Assembly (NCBI RefSeq): GCF_000722545.1
Contig: NZ_JNVM01000024.1
Location: 62,001 to 126,000 of the forward strand
Length of the DNA stretch: 64,000 nucleotides
Direction: 5' to 3'
DNA from: Paenibacillus tyrphae
Lineage (GTDB): Bacteria > Bacillota > Bacilli > Paenibacillales > NBRC-103111
The notes beneath the pieces are model-generated. The model saw nothing but the letters and a program-made list of their open reading frames with translations, searched no databases and was not told where the DNA came from. The translations under genes were made by a program, and so were the position numbers. Of this stretch, positions 41,126 to 50,736 are shown piece after piece (within the stretch, counting starts at the first letter, position 1; each line of letters opens with the position of its first letter).

Positions 41126-42918
41126 AGCACAGTCACCTCTTGATGTGTAGTGGGTACTATCATCGTGATTTTTAGACCGTGCGGCTCGTTCGGTTCGAGC
41201 TGCAGGCTGGCTTCTTCCCCGTAGTAAAGGCGAAGCCGGAACATGACGTTCATCAGCCCGATCCGCTCTCCACTATCGGACGGCTCGGATGGCGTGCCGG
41301 ACAATTTGCCGTTCAAGGTGGCAAGCCGGTCTTCGGAGATGCCCGTTCCGTTGTCTACTACGACAACTTGCAGCTTCCCGTCCAGCAATGCCGTGCCGAT
41401 CTTTAGTACGCCCGTCTGATGCGACTTATGAAATCCGTGTTTAAAATAATTTTCCACGAGCGGTTGAATGATCATTTTCGGAATCGGAACCGGGCCGGCC
41501 GCTTCGTCCAAAGCGTACTCGATCTTCAATTTCTCCTCGAACCGCTGCCGCTGCAGCAGCAGGTAATGGTCGACGTAAGCGAGCTCCTGCGATAAAGGCA
41601 CGATCGTATCTTTCGTATTCATACTGTAGTGCATCATGCGGCCCAAGGATGAGACCAGCTCGTACACGTCGGGCGCATCGTTATCCAGCGCGGAAGCGCC
41701 GATGGACTGCAGCGCGTTGTTGATGAAATGCGGATTGACCTGCGCCTGCAGCATTTTGAGCTGCGTCGTCTTGTTAGCGAGCTTAAGCTTATATTCGCGG
41801 AAAATGAGGTCGTTGATCGTCTCCATCATCGTGCGGAACTTTTTGGCGAGAATACCGAATTCGTCGTTGCGCACGATCTCGATCGGTTCCTCCAGTTGGC
41901 CCGATTGAATCTTGCTCATGCTGCGAATCAACTGCTTGATCGGATGCGTGAACCGGATCGAAACGTAGAGAACCGCCGCGGTCGCAACGGATAAGGACAA
42001 GACGGCGATGACGGTATTGATCATGGTCAATGTACGGGCATGTCCGAACAAATAATCTCCGGGTATTCGCTTCACGACTGTCCAATCCAAGTAAGACAGC
42101 TTGATTTTATCGAATAAAATGATGCCGTCGTACCCGGATACGTCTTTTTCCATACTCCCCGACGTTGCGTCATCGCCCAGCATGTGCCGGACCCAGGATT
42201 GCTCCTGCTTCTTGCCGATTTCCGATTCGTCCGACGCATAGATCACCGTTCCGTCCCCATCCAAAATGTACATGTCCTCATGAGCCGCATCGTACAATTG
42301 AGCGCATAATTTGCGCAGGGCGTCCACCTGAACGTCAATCCCCAGCAGGCCGATCTGCTCCGAGGTCGGCACCCGAAACAATGGGCGGTAGATGGAAAAA
42401 ACAAGCCCCGGATTCGTTTGCGGAAATTGCTGCAGGCCGTAGTCGTTGCTCCAATGCGTCGGAATTGATTTGGCGGCATAAGGGGCGATGTTCAGCTCTG
42501 CCGGCGGAGCTTTCGCTTGTCCGCGCAGGAAATTGTCCTTGTTCATTAAGAACGAGTCTTGTCCATTATTCAAATACAAATACACTTGATAAATATTGTT
42601 CGTTGCTTTGGAAACGAGCTGCAGCGCGGTGTACACGTAAGATTGATCCGCAGGGTCGGCTACGCCGTTGGATAAAATACCGTCCAGCTTTTTGTTGGAG
42701 TACAGAATAAGCGAAGCGTTGTTGACCGCGCCGAGGAAATTGGAGATGTTCGATTTCCCCTCGGACAGCAGCCGCGTATTTTCCATGATGGACCGTTCCT
42801 TCACGGATTCCTTGGTATAGAAGTAGGTAACGACGATCGACGCGGACGTAGGAATCACAATCGAAATCAGCATCAGAGCGATCAGCTTGTACCGTACGCT
42901 TGTAAGCAGCAGACGCAT
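41122..42918 (-). CDS. YesM-type sensor histidine kinase
   Basis: 598 residues with two membrane helices (about 10-33 and 290-312) enclosing a Cache-like extracellular domain. A HAMP domain (about 315-370), the His_kinase domain with phospho-His in QVNPHFINNALQSIG, and an HATPase with VDNGTGISEDRL and GIGLMNV-like GERIGLMNVMFRL follow. It pairs with the YesN-type regulator. It is divergent from the sugar importer and probably senses the transported sugar or its binding protein. Confidence 0.92.
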   Translation of the reverse strand: MRLLLTSVRYKLIALMLISIVIPTSASIVVTYFYTKESVKERSIMENTRLLSEGKSNISNFLGAVNNASLILYSNKKLDGILSNGVADPADQSYVYTALQLVSKATNNIYQVYLYLNNGQDSFLMNKDNFLRGQAKAPPAELNIAPYAAKSIPTHWSNDYGLQQFPQTNPGLVFSIYRPLFRVPTSEQIGLLGIDVQVDALRKLCAQLYDAAHEDMYILDGDGTVIYASDESEIGKKQEQSWVRHMLGDDATSGSMEKDVSGYDGIILFDKIKLSYLDWTVVKRIPGDYLFGHARTLTMINTVIAVLSLSVATAAVLYVSIRFTHPIKQLIRSMSKIQSGQLEEPIEIVRNDEFGILAKKFRTMMETINDLIFREYKLKLANKTTQLKMLQAQVNPHFINNALQSIGASALDNDAPDVYELVSSLGRMMHYSMNTKDTIVPLSQELAYVDHYLLLQRQRFEEKLKIEYALDEAAGPVPIPKMIIQPLVENYFKHGFHKSHQTGVLKIGTALLDGKLQVVVVDNGTGISEDRLATLNGKLSGTPSEPSDSGERIGLMNVMFRLRLYYGEEASLQLEPNEPHGLKITMIVPTTHQEVTVL

Positions 42919-42990
42919 TGTCGTTCCGCCTTTCTCATCCTGCTTTTCGTGTTGTCAGCGCTTTCATTCTAACATCGCAGAGTCAAAATC

Positions 42991-43046
42991 GTCCACCTAT
43001 CTTCTCAAATTCCTGAGTGGGAATGATTAGGCCCCGTCGCTACAAT
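42991..43046 (+). promoter_or_regulatory. Predicted YesN-controlled promoter of the sugar permease operon
   Basis: GTCCACCTA at 42991 is followed after 5 bp by TCAA and after 5 more by TGAGTG. A TACAAT -10 box lies at 43041, exactly 50 bp from the start of the motif. The -35 region is poor, as expected for an activator-dependent promoter. The same arrangement is found at 44819. Confidence 0.65.
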
Positions 43047-43087
43047 AAAGTTACTTTCACACATCCTAGACTAGGGAGGAACCTGTT

Positions 43088-43969
43088 ATGAAAAGATGGC
43101 TGACCTCGCAAGCGGTGCAGCAGACGGTCTTCGTCGGGCCCGCGCTGCTCGTGTATGCCGTAGTCATGGTGCTGCCATTCCTGCTCGGCCTTTATTATTC
43201 GTTCTCCGATTGGAACGGCGTGTCCAGCCGGATTGGCTGGGTCGGCTTGCAAAACTACCGAACGATCCTAACCGCTGATCCGGATTTCGGCCGTTCGTTT
43301 TGGTTTACCGCCCGTTTCACCATGGCCGTCGTTCTGATCAGCAATGTGCTCGGCTTCCTCATCGCGTATTTGCTGTCGAAGCCGCTGAAAACCCGCAATC
43401 TGCTGCGGACGATTTTCTTCATGCCGAACGTGCTCGGCGGCTTGCTGTTAGGCTTTATTTGGCAGTTCATCTTCACGCAAAGCTTCGCCTCAATCGGACG
43501 GATAACCGGTCTTGGATTTTTCAATTTATCTTGGCTGGGTACGGAAGCGACGGCGTTCTGGGCGCTTGTGATTGTCAGCGTTTGGCAAGGGGCCGGATAT
43601 CTGATGGTCATCTATATCGCGGGGCTGACGAACGTGCCGAAGGACATGCTGGAAGCCGCCGCGATCGACGGGGCGACAAGCCTGCAAGCCTTGCGCCATA
43701 TCGTACTGCCGCTCATCATGCCGGCCGTCACCGTCTGTTTGTTCCTCAGCATCTCGTGGGCGTTCAAATCGTTCGACCTCAATTTCTCGTTGACCCAGGG
43801 CGGACCGTACAAATCCACCGAATCGATCGCCATGAACATTTATTTCGAAGCGTTCAAAAACAACCGCTACGGACTGGGGACGGCTAAAGCCTTTGTTTTC
43901 TTTGTCGTCGTCACCGTTATTACGTTGATTCAGGTCACGATTACGAAGAAAAAGGAGGTCGAAATGTAA
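43088..43969 (+). CDS. Sugar ABC transporter permease 1
   Basis: 293 residues with six membrane helices and the MalF-type EAA loop DMLEAAAIDGATSLQALRHIVLPL. The N terminus RPALL-type VFVGPALLVYAVVMVLPF is typical of CUT1 permeases such as UgpA/LacF. The AGGAGGAAC ribosome site fits ATG 43088. The stop codon overlaps the start of the second permease gene (TAATG). It forms a heterodimer with the next product. No ATPase gene is present, which is usual because MsmX-like shared ATPases serve these importers. Confidence 0.93.
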   Translation: MKRWLTSQAVQQTVFVGPALLVYAVVMVLPFLLGLYYSFSDWNGVSSRIGWVGLQNYRTILTADPDFGRSFWFTARFTMAVVLISNVLGFLIAYLLSKPLKTRNLLRTIFFMPNVLGGLLLGFIWQFIFTQSFASIGRITGLGFFNLSWLGTEATAFWALVIVSVWQGAGYLMVIYIAGLTNVPKDMLEAAAIDGATSLQALRHIVLPLIMPAVTVCLFLSISWAFKSFDLNFSLTQGGPYKSTESIAMNIYFEAFKNNRYGLGTAKAFVFFVVVTVITLIQVTITKKKEVEM

Positions 43970-44802
43970 TGAAAGCCGAATCGTACGGCCCGAAATGGTT
44001 CACGACCGAATTGATCATCCTGCTCGCCGCGCTGCTCTTTCTCTCGCCGTTTTATTTTGTGCTCGCCAATTCGTTCAAAAGCTTCGCCGAGCTGCTGACG
44101 GACACCTCCGGGCTGCCGAAAAGCCTCAACTGGCACAACTACGAGCGGGCCTGGGAGGTGCTGAAATTTCCCCGCGCCTTGCGCAATTCGCTGCTGATCA
44201 CGGTGTTCAGCGACCTGTGCATGATCGTCGTCTCTTCCATGGCCGCTTACCGTTTGCTGCGCCGTCCGACCAAGGCGAACCGGATTTTATTCTCCCTGTT
44301 CATCGCCGCGATGGTCGTGCCGTTTCAAGCGGTAATGATTCCGCTTGTGAAGGTCGGCAACTGGCTGCATTTTTTGAATAGTTTGCCTGGGATTGTTTTA
44401 TGCTACACAGGACTCGGCGTTTCGTTCGCGATTTTCCTCTACCACGGATTTATGAAATCGATCCCGCTCGAAATCGAAGAAGCGGCCGTGATGGACGGTT
44501 GCACGCCTTACGGCATCTTTTGGCGGATCGTCTTTCCGCTGCTGAAGCCGATGACCATCACCGTCGTCGTCCTGCAGAGCTTATGGATGTGGAACGATTT
44601 TCTGCTGCCGCTGCTTATTTTGCAAAAGCCGGAGCTCCAGACGATTCAATTGGCGACCAACTCGCTGTTCGGCCAATTCATGAAGCAGTGGGATTTGGCG
44701 CTGGCGGCGCTCGTAATGGGCATCGTCCCCATTCTCGTCTTCTTCCTCATTTTGCAGCGGCATATTATTCAAGGGATTACCGCGGGCGCGGTCAAGGGCT
44801 AG
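43969..44802 (+). CDS. Sugar ABC transporter permease 2
   Basis: 277 residues with six membrane helices and the MalG-type EAA loop IEEAAVMDGCTPYGIFWRIVFPLL. The family end, QRHIIQGITAGAVKG, is conserved. It is translationally coupled to permease 1. Confidence 0.93.
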   Translation: MKAESYGPKWFTTELIILLAALLFLSPFYFVLANSFKSFAELLTDTSGLPKSLNWHNYERAWEVLKFPRALRNSLLITVFSDLCMIVVSSMAAYRLLRRPTKANRILFSLFIAAMVVPFQAVMIPLVKVGNWLHFLNSLPGIVLCYTGLGVSFAIFLYHGFMKSIPLEIEEAAVMDGCTPYGIFWRIVFPLLKPMTITVVVLQSLWMWNDFLLPLLILQKPELQTIQLATNSLFGQFMKQWDLALAALVMGIVPILVFFLILQRHIIQGITAGAVKG

Positions 44803-44818
44803 CAAAGAACGCAAATTT

Positions 44819-44874
44819 GTCCACCTAAACAGTCAATGCGATGAGTGTCGAAGCTGTGGAATCTGCCCTAGAAT
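44819..44874 (+). promoter_or_regulatory. Predicted YesN-controlled promoter of the binding-protein gene
   Basis: GTCCACCTA at 44819, TCAA at 44833 and TGAGTG at 44842 repeat the pattern found at 42991. A TAGAAT -10 box lies at 44869, again exactly 50 bp from the motif start. This internal promoter would give extra binding protein compared with permeases. Confidence 0.65.
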
Positions 44875-44920
44875 GGGCTCATGTAGCGCTACAACATCGA
44901 TGAAGGGGGAGGCAGACAGG

Positions 44921-46213
44921 ATGAAAAAGTGGCTATCGGTTGTAGGTGCCGCGGCTTTGATGGGCTCCGTATTGAGCGGCTGCGGCGGCAAAGATGAGGC
45001 GGGGAACGAGGCGGCGAAAGGGCAAGAGAAGCCGGCAGGCGTCGTAACAGTGAAAATTTTGAATTTCAAGGTGGAAATTGCCGAGCAATTCAACAAGCTG
45101 AAAGACGAATACGAAAAAACGCACCCCGGCGTCAAGCTGCAAATCGATACGCTGCTGGGCGGCGACGATTATGCGACGCAGTTGAAAGCACGGTTCGCTT
45201 CCGGCGAGATGCCGGATATTTTCAACAACGAGGGCTACCAGCAGATGGACGCGTGGGTCGAATACTTGGAAGACCTCTCCGACCAGCCTTGGGTGAAAGA
45301 CGAGATCCCGCTTGCCAAAGAGCCGACGACCCGGGACGGCAAAGTGTACGGCATGCCCGTCGGGCTGGAAGGACTCGGATTGCTGGTCAACAAGGACATG
45401 TTCGCCAAAGCGGGCATTACCGAGACTCCGAAGACGTTGACTCAACTGGAAGAAGCGGCCAAAAAGCTTCAGGCGGCAGGCAATCAACCGTTCGTCAACC
45501 AATTCGACAACTGGTTTCCGCTCGGCTTCCACAGCGCGAATAACGCGTTTGCCAAGCAGCCGGACCCGAATGCGTTTATCAAAGGCTTGAACGACGGCTC
45601 GACCAAAATTACCGGGAACGCCATCTTCAAAGATTGGACGCATCTGCTCGATGTCATGATCAAATACGGCAACAAAAACAGTCTGACGACCGATTATAAC
45701 AGCGCTTCCACGCAATTCGCAACCGGTAAAGCGGCGATCAATCAGGGCGGCAACTGGCTCCAGCCCGTCCTCGACAAGCTCAATCCGGGCATGAACGTTG
45801 GCATCATCCCGATGCCGATCAACGACGACCCGGCGATGAACGATAAATTGTTCGTCGGTCCGGCCAACAACTGGGTCATCTACAACAAGTCGCCGGTCAA
45901 GAAAGAAGCGAAGGAGTTTTTGAACTGGCTCGTCTCCTCCGAAACCGGACAGAAATATTTGACCAAAGAGTTCAAATTCATCCCGGCGTTCTCCAACATC
46001 AAGGCGAACCCGGCCGATCTTGGAAGCATCGGCGCCGAAGTGCTGCAATATATCGAGCAAGGCAAAATTCTCGGCTGGCACTGGGCGAAATATCCGGACG
46101 GAGCCGCGCAAGAGTTCGGGGCTTCGATGCAGAGATATATTGCCGGCAAAATCAACGGCGATCAAATGCTAAGCGAGTTCCAGGCCGCCTGGGACAAAAT
46201 GAAAAAGAAATAA
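44921..46213 (+). CDS. Sugar-binding lipoprotein
   Basis: About 430 residues from ATG 44921 behind GGGGGAGG; a longer frame from 44873 is rejected. The signal peptide ends in the lipobox VLSGC, and the mature protein is a family 1 extracellular binding protein (LNFKVEIAEQFNKLKDEYEK, GDDYATQLKARFASGEMPDIF). Trp-rich segments late in the protein (NNWVIYNKSP, ILGWHWAKYP) fit sugar stacking. It is the receptor for the two permeases. The sugar cannot be told from sequence; the epimerase and oxidoreductase that follow suggest a polyol or uncommon sugar. Confidence 0.92.
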   Translation: MKKWLSVVGAAALMGSVLSGCGGKDEAGNEAAKGQEKPAGVVTVKILNFKVEIAEQFNKLKDEYEKTHPGVKLQIDTLLGGDDYATQLKARFASGEMPDIFNNEGYQQMDAWVEYLEDLSDQPWVKDEIPLAKEPTTRDGKVYGMPVGLEGLGLLVNKDMFAKAGITETPKTLTQLEEAAKKLQAAGNQPFVNQFDNWFPLGFHSANNAFAKQPDPNAFIKGLNDGSTKITGNAIFKDWTHLLDVMIKYGNKNSLTTDYNSASTQFATGKAAINQGGNWLQPVLDKLNPGMNVGIIPMPINDDPAMNDKLFVGPANNWVIYNKSPVKKEAKEFLNWLVSSETGQKYLTKEFKFIPAFSNIKANPADLGSIGAEVLQYIEQGKILGWHWAKYPDGAAQEFGASMQRYIAGKINGDQMLSEFQAAWDKMKKK

Positions 46214-46246
46214 TTTTTTTAACCATCATTCAGGAGGGTGTAAATC

Positions 46247-47077
46247 ATGAGCTTACAATTCGGACTTCAACTTTATTCCGTCAGAGACGAACTGCAAAAG
46301 GATTATTGGGGCACGCTGGAGAAGCTGGCGGAAATCGGCTATCGCAACCTGGAAATCGCCAATCACAACGCGGAAGACGGTCTGAAGCCGAACGCCACGG
46401 AGCTGCGCAAACGGTTGGACGCCCTAGGCATGAAGGTCGTTTCCAGCCACATCAGCCCGCTCGACCGGTACGAAGAGATTATTGCCTATAATCAGGAGCT
46501 TGGCAGTACCGCCATCGCCTTGGGCATCGCCTTCTTCAAAAACAAACAGGAAGTGCTCGAATGCTGCCAATTGCTGAACCGGCACGGCGAAGCGTATAAA
46601 AAAGGCGGTTTGGATTTTTATTATCATAACCATTTTCAGGAATTCCAACAATTCGACGGACAGTATGTGCTCGACATTATTGTTGAAAATACGGACCAGG
46701 ATCTCGTCAAGATCGAATTCGATACGTACTGGGCCGTCCGGGGCGGCGTCGATCCGATTGCCTACCTGCAAAAGCTTGGAAACCGCTGCGACTTGGTTCA
46801 TCAGAAAGATTTGCCGACCAATGCCAGCCCGGTTAATTTGCTGGAAGTCCTCGGCGAAGATTCGGACATCACCTTCGAACGGTTCCTTACGCTGCACCAA
46901 GCCGATCAATTCGCGGAAGTCGGCGAAGGCACGCTGAACATCGAAGGCATCCTGAACGCCGTGAAACAGATCGGCGCTGCGAAATACGTCTTCGTCGAGC
47001 AGGATTTGACGACTCGTAACCAATTGGAGAGCGTCGCCATCAGCTACCGGAACATCTCCGAGCTGTTCAAGGCGTAA
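46247..47077 (+). CDS. Sugar phosphate isomerase/epimerase (TIM barrel)
   Basis: 276 residues of the AP endonuclease 2-like TIM-barrel family. It opens with FGLQLYSVRDELQKDYWGTLEKL, and the metal site is indicated by VKIEFDTYWAV and HQKDLP. Enzymes of this kind isomerise or epimerise sugars and inositol derivatives. The AGGAGG site is well placed, and the gene is 33 bp after the binding-protein gene, so it belongs to the same transcript. Confidence 0.85.
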   Translation: MSLQFGLQLYSVRDELQKDYWGTLEKLAEIGYRNLEIANHNAEDGLKPNATELRKRLDALGMKVVSSHISPLDRYEEIIAYNQELGSTAIALGIAFFKNKQEVLECCQLLNRHGEAYKKGGLDFYYHNHFQEFQQFDGQYVLDIIVENTDQDLVKIEFDTYWAVRGGVDPIAYLQKLGNRCDLVHQKDLPTNASPVNLLEVLGEDSDITFERFLTLHQADQFAEVGEGTLNIEGILNAVKQIGAAKYVFVEQDLTTRNQLESVAISYRNISELFKA

Positions 47078-47093
47078 AACGGGAGGAATCAAA

Positions 47094-48197
47094 GTGAGAA
47101 AAGTCAAAGTGGGCATTATCGGCTGCGGCAACATTAGCCCGATTTATTTTGAAGCAGGGAAAAAGTTCGACATCCTGGATATCGTCGCATGCTCTGACCT
47201 TGACCTGGACAGGGCGAGAGCAAGAGCGGAAGAATTCGGCGTTCCGAAAGCCTGCACGGTCGACGAGCTGCTGGCCGACCCGGAGATCGAAATCGTTATC
47301 AACCTGACGATTCCAGCCGCGCATGCGGAGGTTCATCTTCGAGCGCTCGAAGCGGGAAAACATACGTACGGGGAAAAGCCGCTCGCAATCCGCTTGGAAG
47401 ACGGTCAAACCATACTGGCTGCGGCTAAACGGAACAACCTGCTGGTCGGTTCGGCGCCCGATACATTCCTGGGCGGGGGCATTCAAACCTGCCGCAAGCT
47501 GATCGATGACGGCTGGATCGGGAAGCCGATCGCGGCCACGGCCTTTATGATGGGCTCCGGACCCGAAAGCTGGCATCCGAATCCGGGATTTCTATACCAA
47601 GTCGGTGCGGGGCCGATGTTCGACATGGGACCGTATTATTTAACGGCGCTCATTCATCTCATCGGTCCGGTCCGCCGCGTATCTGGTTCGGCGCAAATGA
47701 CCTATCCGGAAAGAACAATCACGAACGACATCGACTACGGCAAAAAAATTCCGGTCGAGGTTCCGACGCATATCGCGGGAACGATCGATTTCGAGAATGG
47801 CGCGGTAGGCACGATCATTACGAGCGTAGACATCTGGGGGACGAAGCTGCCGCACATCGAGATTTACGGCTCGACCGGCACGCTGATTGTCCCAGACCCC
47901 AATACGTTCGGCGGCCCGGTCTATATCAAACGGCATAATCAGACCGAATTTATGGAAATCCCGTTGACGCACGGGTTCACGGAAAACAGCCGGGGATTGG
48001 GCGTCATGGATATGGCCTATGCGTTAATCAACGGAAGAGAGCACCGCGCCAACGGAGATTTGGCTTATCATGTGCTTGAATTGATGCACGGCTTCCATCT
48101 ATCCTCCGAACGGGGCGAGCATTACCATGTCGCAAGCAGCTGCAAACAACCGGCTGCATTACCGACCGATCTGCCGAAAAATGCGCTGAACGGCTAA
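47094..48197 (+). CDS. Gfo/Idh/MocA family oxidoreductase
   Basis: 367 residues with an N-terminal Rossmann fold (VGIIGCGNISPIYF) and the catalytic Lys of the EKP motif (YGEKPLAI). The C-terminal part holds the substrate site, with HPNPGFLYQVGAGPMFDMGPYY. It probably oxidises a sugar or inositol with NAD(P), acting with the epimerase upstream, 17 bp apart. Substrate unknown. Confidence 0.9.
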   Translation: MRKVKVGIIGCGNISPIYFEAGKKFDILDIVACSDLDLDRARARAEEFGVPKACTVDELLADPEIEIVINLTIPAAHAEVHLRALEAGKHTYGEKPLAIRLEDGQTILAAAKRNNLLVGSAPDTFLGGGIQTCRKLIDDGWIGKPIAATAFMMGSGPESWHPNPGFLYQVGAGPMFDMGPYYLTALIHLIGPVRRVSGSAQMTYPERTITNDIDYGKKIPVEVPTHIAGTIDFENGAVGTIITSVDIWGTKLPHIEIYGSTGTLIVPDPNTFGGPVYIKRHNQTEFMEIPLTHGFTENSRGLGVMDMAYALINGREHRANGDLAYHVLELMHGFHLSSERGEHYHVASSCKQPAALPTDLPKNALNG

Positions 48198-48323
48198 GCT
48201 TCGTCGGCCGGTTGGATACGGTTTGCACGGGTAAGAGTGCGGTAGGGCAGGCTTTCCCCCGGTTGCTCCGGCGGAAGGTCTGCCTTTTTGCTTTGCTTGC
48301 TATCTATAGAGAGGATGATCTTC

Positions 48324-49217
48324 ATGTCGCAGAGACGGGCGGCAGGGCTGGTTTTGACCGGTGCGTTATGCTACGGAGTGCTTGCGGCCTTTGTCAAGAT
48401 CGGGTACTCCCACGGACTCGCTTCGGGAACGATCAGCGGTGCGCAATTCGTCGTCGGTACGATTTTGCTGTGGGGCGTCGCCATATGGAAACGCCGGTAT
48501 ATCCGAAAGCCGTCGCTGACAGCGATGTTGAAACTAGTGGCCCTTGGCACGCTCATGGGCGTAACCGGCTCGTTATATACGGCCTGCATGCAAATTGTTC
48601 CGGTTTCGGTCGCCGTCGTCTTGCTGTTTCAATTCGTTTGGATCGGGGTTTTGTACGAATGGCTGTTTCAACGGGTCATACCGGATCGCAGGTCGCTGCT
48701 CTCTGTCTCGGTCTCGATGATTGGCGCGATATGCGCCGCTGGCGTGCTTGACGGCCAATTGGCGCAATTATCGCTGCTAGGGGTCGTACTCGGCATCGGT
48801 TCGGCCTTCTCCCATGCCGGTACGCTGTATGCCAGCGGAAAAGTCGCCACGGAAGTAAGCCCGTGGCTGCGGGGACCCCTTATGGCAACAGGCGCGTTAT
48901 TGCTCGTGCTGCTCCTATTTCCACCTGTATCTATAGTGACCGAGGTAACGTGGAACGGATTTTGGCTGCTGGCTCTTGCCATCGGGCTGTTGGGTATGCT
49001 CGTGCCAACGCTGTGCTTTATGTTCGGCGCGCCGAGGATCAGCACCGGACTTGCAACACTGCTCGGCTCGGTGCAGCTTCCGGTGTCGGTTTTGCTGGCC
49101 TGGCTCGCCTTTGCCGAACCGATCTCGGTATTGCAATGGATGGGTGTCGGCTTCATCCTGGCGGGCATTGCCGTTTCACAATGGAAACGTGCAAGTGGAG
49201 CGCACGAACAACTCTAG
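48324..49217 (+). CDS. EamA/DMT-family transporter
   Basis: About 297 residues with ten membrane helices in two EamA repeats. The start is taken at ATG 48324, with AGAGAGG about 9 nt upstream; the frame extends to 48288. Such transporters usually export amino acids or metabolites. It follows the sugar genes after about 120 bp, so linkage to them is uncertain. Confidence 0.82.
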   Translation: MSQRRAAGLVLTGALCYGVLAAFVKIGYSHGLASGTISGAQFVVGTILLWGVAIWKRRYIRKPSLTAMLKLVALGTLMGVTGSLYTACMQIVPVSVAVVLLFQFVWIGVLYEWLFQRVIPDRRSLLSVSVSMIGAICAAGVLDGQLAQLSLLGVVLGIGSAFSHAGTLYASGKVATEVSPWLRGPLMATGALLLVLLLFPPVSIVTEVTWNGFWLLALAIGLLGMLVPTLCFMFGAPRISTGLATLLGSVQLPVSVLLAWLAFAEPISVLQWMGVGFILAGIAVSQWKRASGAHEQL

Positions 49218-49240
49218 CGGCTGCAAAATCAATCCAACCT

Positions 49241-49268
49241 AAAAAGCGGGTCGCCAAGGCGACCCGCT
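49241..49268 (-). terminator. Terminator of the slipin transcript
   Basis: AGCGGGTCGCC and GGCGACCCGCT form a perfect 11-bp stem with a two-base loop, followed by TTTTT on the minus strand. It lies 15 bp beyond the slipin stop codon. Confidence 0.88.
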
Positions 49269-49282
49269 GATAAACCTATCGA

Positions 49283-50398
49283 TTATGCTTTCCCTGCGCT
49301 CTTGTCTCCCAGCAGCGAATTCAGCTGCTCCAGCAGGTTGCCGCCGCCGGTGAGTGAGATCGTGCCGATCTTCTCGCAGATTTTTTCCAGGAATTCCAGC
49401 TCCTTCAACCGGTACAGCGTCTGGTTCTCATCCATCAGCTTGGCGGTATTGAGCAGGCTGCGCGTCGATGCCGTTTCCTCACGGCGGGTGATCAGGTTGG
49501 CCTGAGCCTTTTTTTCAGCTAGGAGCACTGTGTTCAAGATATCCTTGATATCGCCGGGCAGGATAATATCCTTCACGCCGGCCGATACGAAGGCGACGCC
49601 ATAATCCTCGCTCTTCTCGTTCAACCGGGATAGCACGAACGCCGCGATTTCCTGCTTCATTTTCAGCAGATCGTCCAGCTTCAGGGTGCCGATATATTCC
49701 CGCAAAATGAGCTGCAGTTGGATATACATCTGATCTTCAAACGATTTGATCTCGAGAGCGCGCAGAGGGTTCACGATTTTGTACTGGCAGACAAAATTGA
49801 GCCGCAAGGTCACTTTGTCCTCGGTCATCATCTCTTGTCCTGTCATGTCCATTTGCTGCTGGCGCAGGTCAACGGTCTTCACCGTGACAGCGGTAGGCCC
49901 TTTCCAAAAATAATATTTGCCGGGCTTGAGTTCTTTTTGCATCACATGGTTATAGAACAGCACGCCCGATTCGTAGCTGGCCACCTCGAACGTCTGGCAA
50001 TACGACATCAGTCTGGGCCGGACCGCCAGATCGACCTCCGCAGGCAATTCGGGCTGACAGATGTCCACCCGGACATAAGCGTGTTTCTTCAAAATGTTCC
50101 AGAACACATATCTTCCGGCCGTCAGCAGCCCGGCGAATTTGCCATCCTCGTAATGCAGCACATATTCGTGGTCCTGCACTTCGATCACATCCAGCTCCCG
50201 CAAGAGCTGGTCATCGTGGAGGAACAACTGTAAGTCCTTCCCCTCCACCGCAAAAGGCCTCGTTATATTGAGAACGACAACCGTCTCATCTGAAAAAGAC
50301 GAGAGGCGGTACGTGCCGGGCTGCAAATATTTATCGTAGCTTCCTTTACGGAACAGCAAGCCACGCTCGTCGGTTTGAATGGTTACTTTTTTAAACAT
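49283..50398 (-). CDS. Slipin/SPFH (band 7) family protein
   Basis: 371 residues. The N-terminal 180 residues are a repeated beta-rich domain (KGSYDKYLQPGTYRL and, later, MQKELKPGKYYFWKGP). The SPFH core contains VTLRLNFVCQYKIVNPLRALE and YIQLQLILREYIGTLKLDDLL. A helical tail follows (LAEKKAQANLITRREE). There is no strong membrane helix, so it may be a soluble or peripheral scaffold. Slipin-like proteins of this type are found in bacterial RNA-repair neighbourhoods. Here it is preceded by about 700 bp of structured non-coding DNA and then the DIP1984 gene, with hen1-pnkp further upstream on the same strand. AAGGAGG fits ATG 50398. Function inferred only from context. Confidence 0.85.
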   Translation of the reverse strand: MFKKVTIQTDERGLLFRKGSYDKYLQPGTYRLSSFSDETVVVLNITRPFAVEGKDLQLFLHDDQLLRELDVIEVQDHEYVLHYEDGKFAGLLTAGRYVFWNILKKHAYVRVDICQPELPAEVDLAVRPRLMSYCQTFEVASYESGVLFYNHVMQKELKPGKYYFWKGPTAVTVKTVDLRQQQMDMTGQEMMTEDKVTLRLNFVCQYKIVNPLRALEIKSFEDQMYIQLQLILREYIGTLKLDDLLKMKQEIAAFVLSRLNEKSEDYGVAFVSAGVKDIILPGDIKDILNTVLLAEKKAQANLITRREETASTRSLLNTAKLMDENQTLYRLKELEFLEKICEKIGTISLTGGGNLLEQLNSLLGDKSAGKA

Positions 50399-50736
50399 GG
50401 TAAATCCTCCTTCAACAGCTCATCGCTAAGCTGCCTTTCATTGGTTGGTGACCTGCGAAAGGAACCCTCCTGCGCCCCTGGCGGAATCCCGCTTAAGAAC
50501 GGAGGAGCCGGAGCTTCCGGCCTTGGAGCTGACGAACTTCGGTTCGGCTCCATTGCAGCCGTTCTCCCGTTCGCTCTCTCCTTAGCGGTCGCGTCGATTT
50601 CTCCGTCCGGTATCCGCGGATTGCAAAGCCCGGCCGCAGTATGCTGTGGAAGCCACTGAGGATTCCTTTGAAGGTCACAGCATATCATTTTCGCTCGATT
50701 AAAAGTCGAGTGCTCCCCACGGAGCTTAATCGTCCC

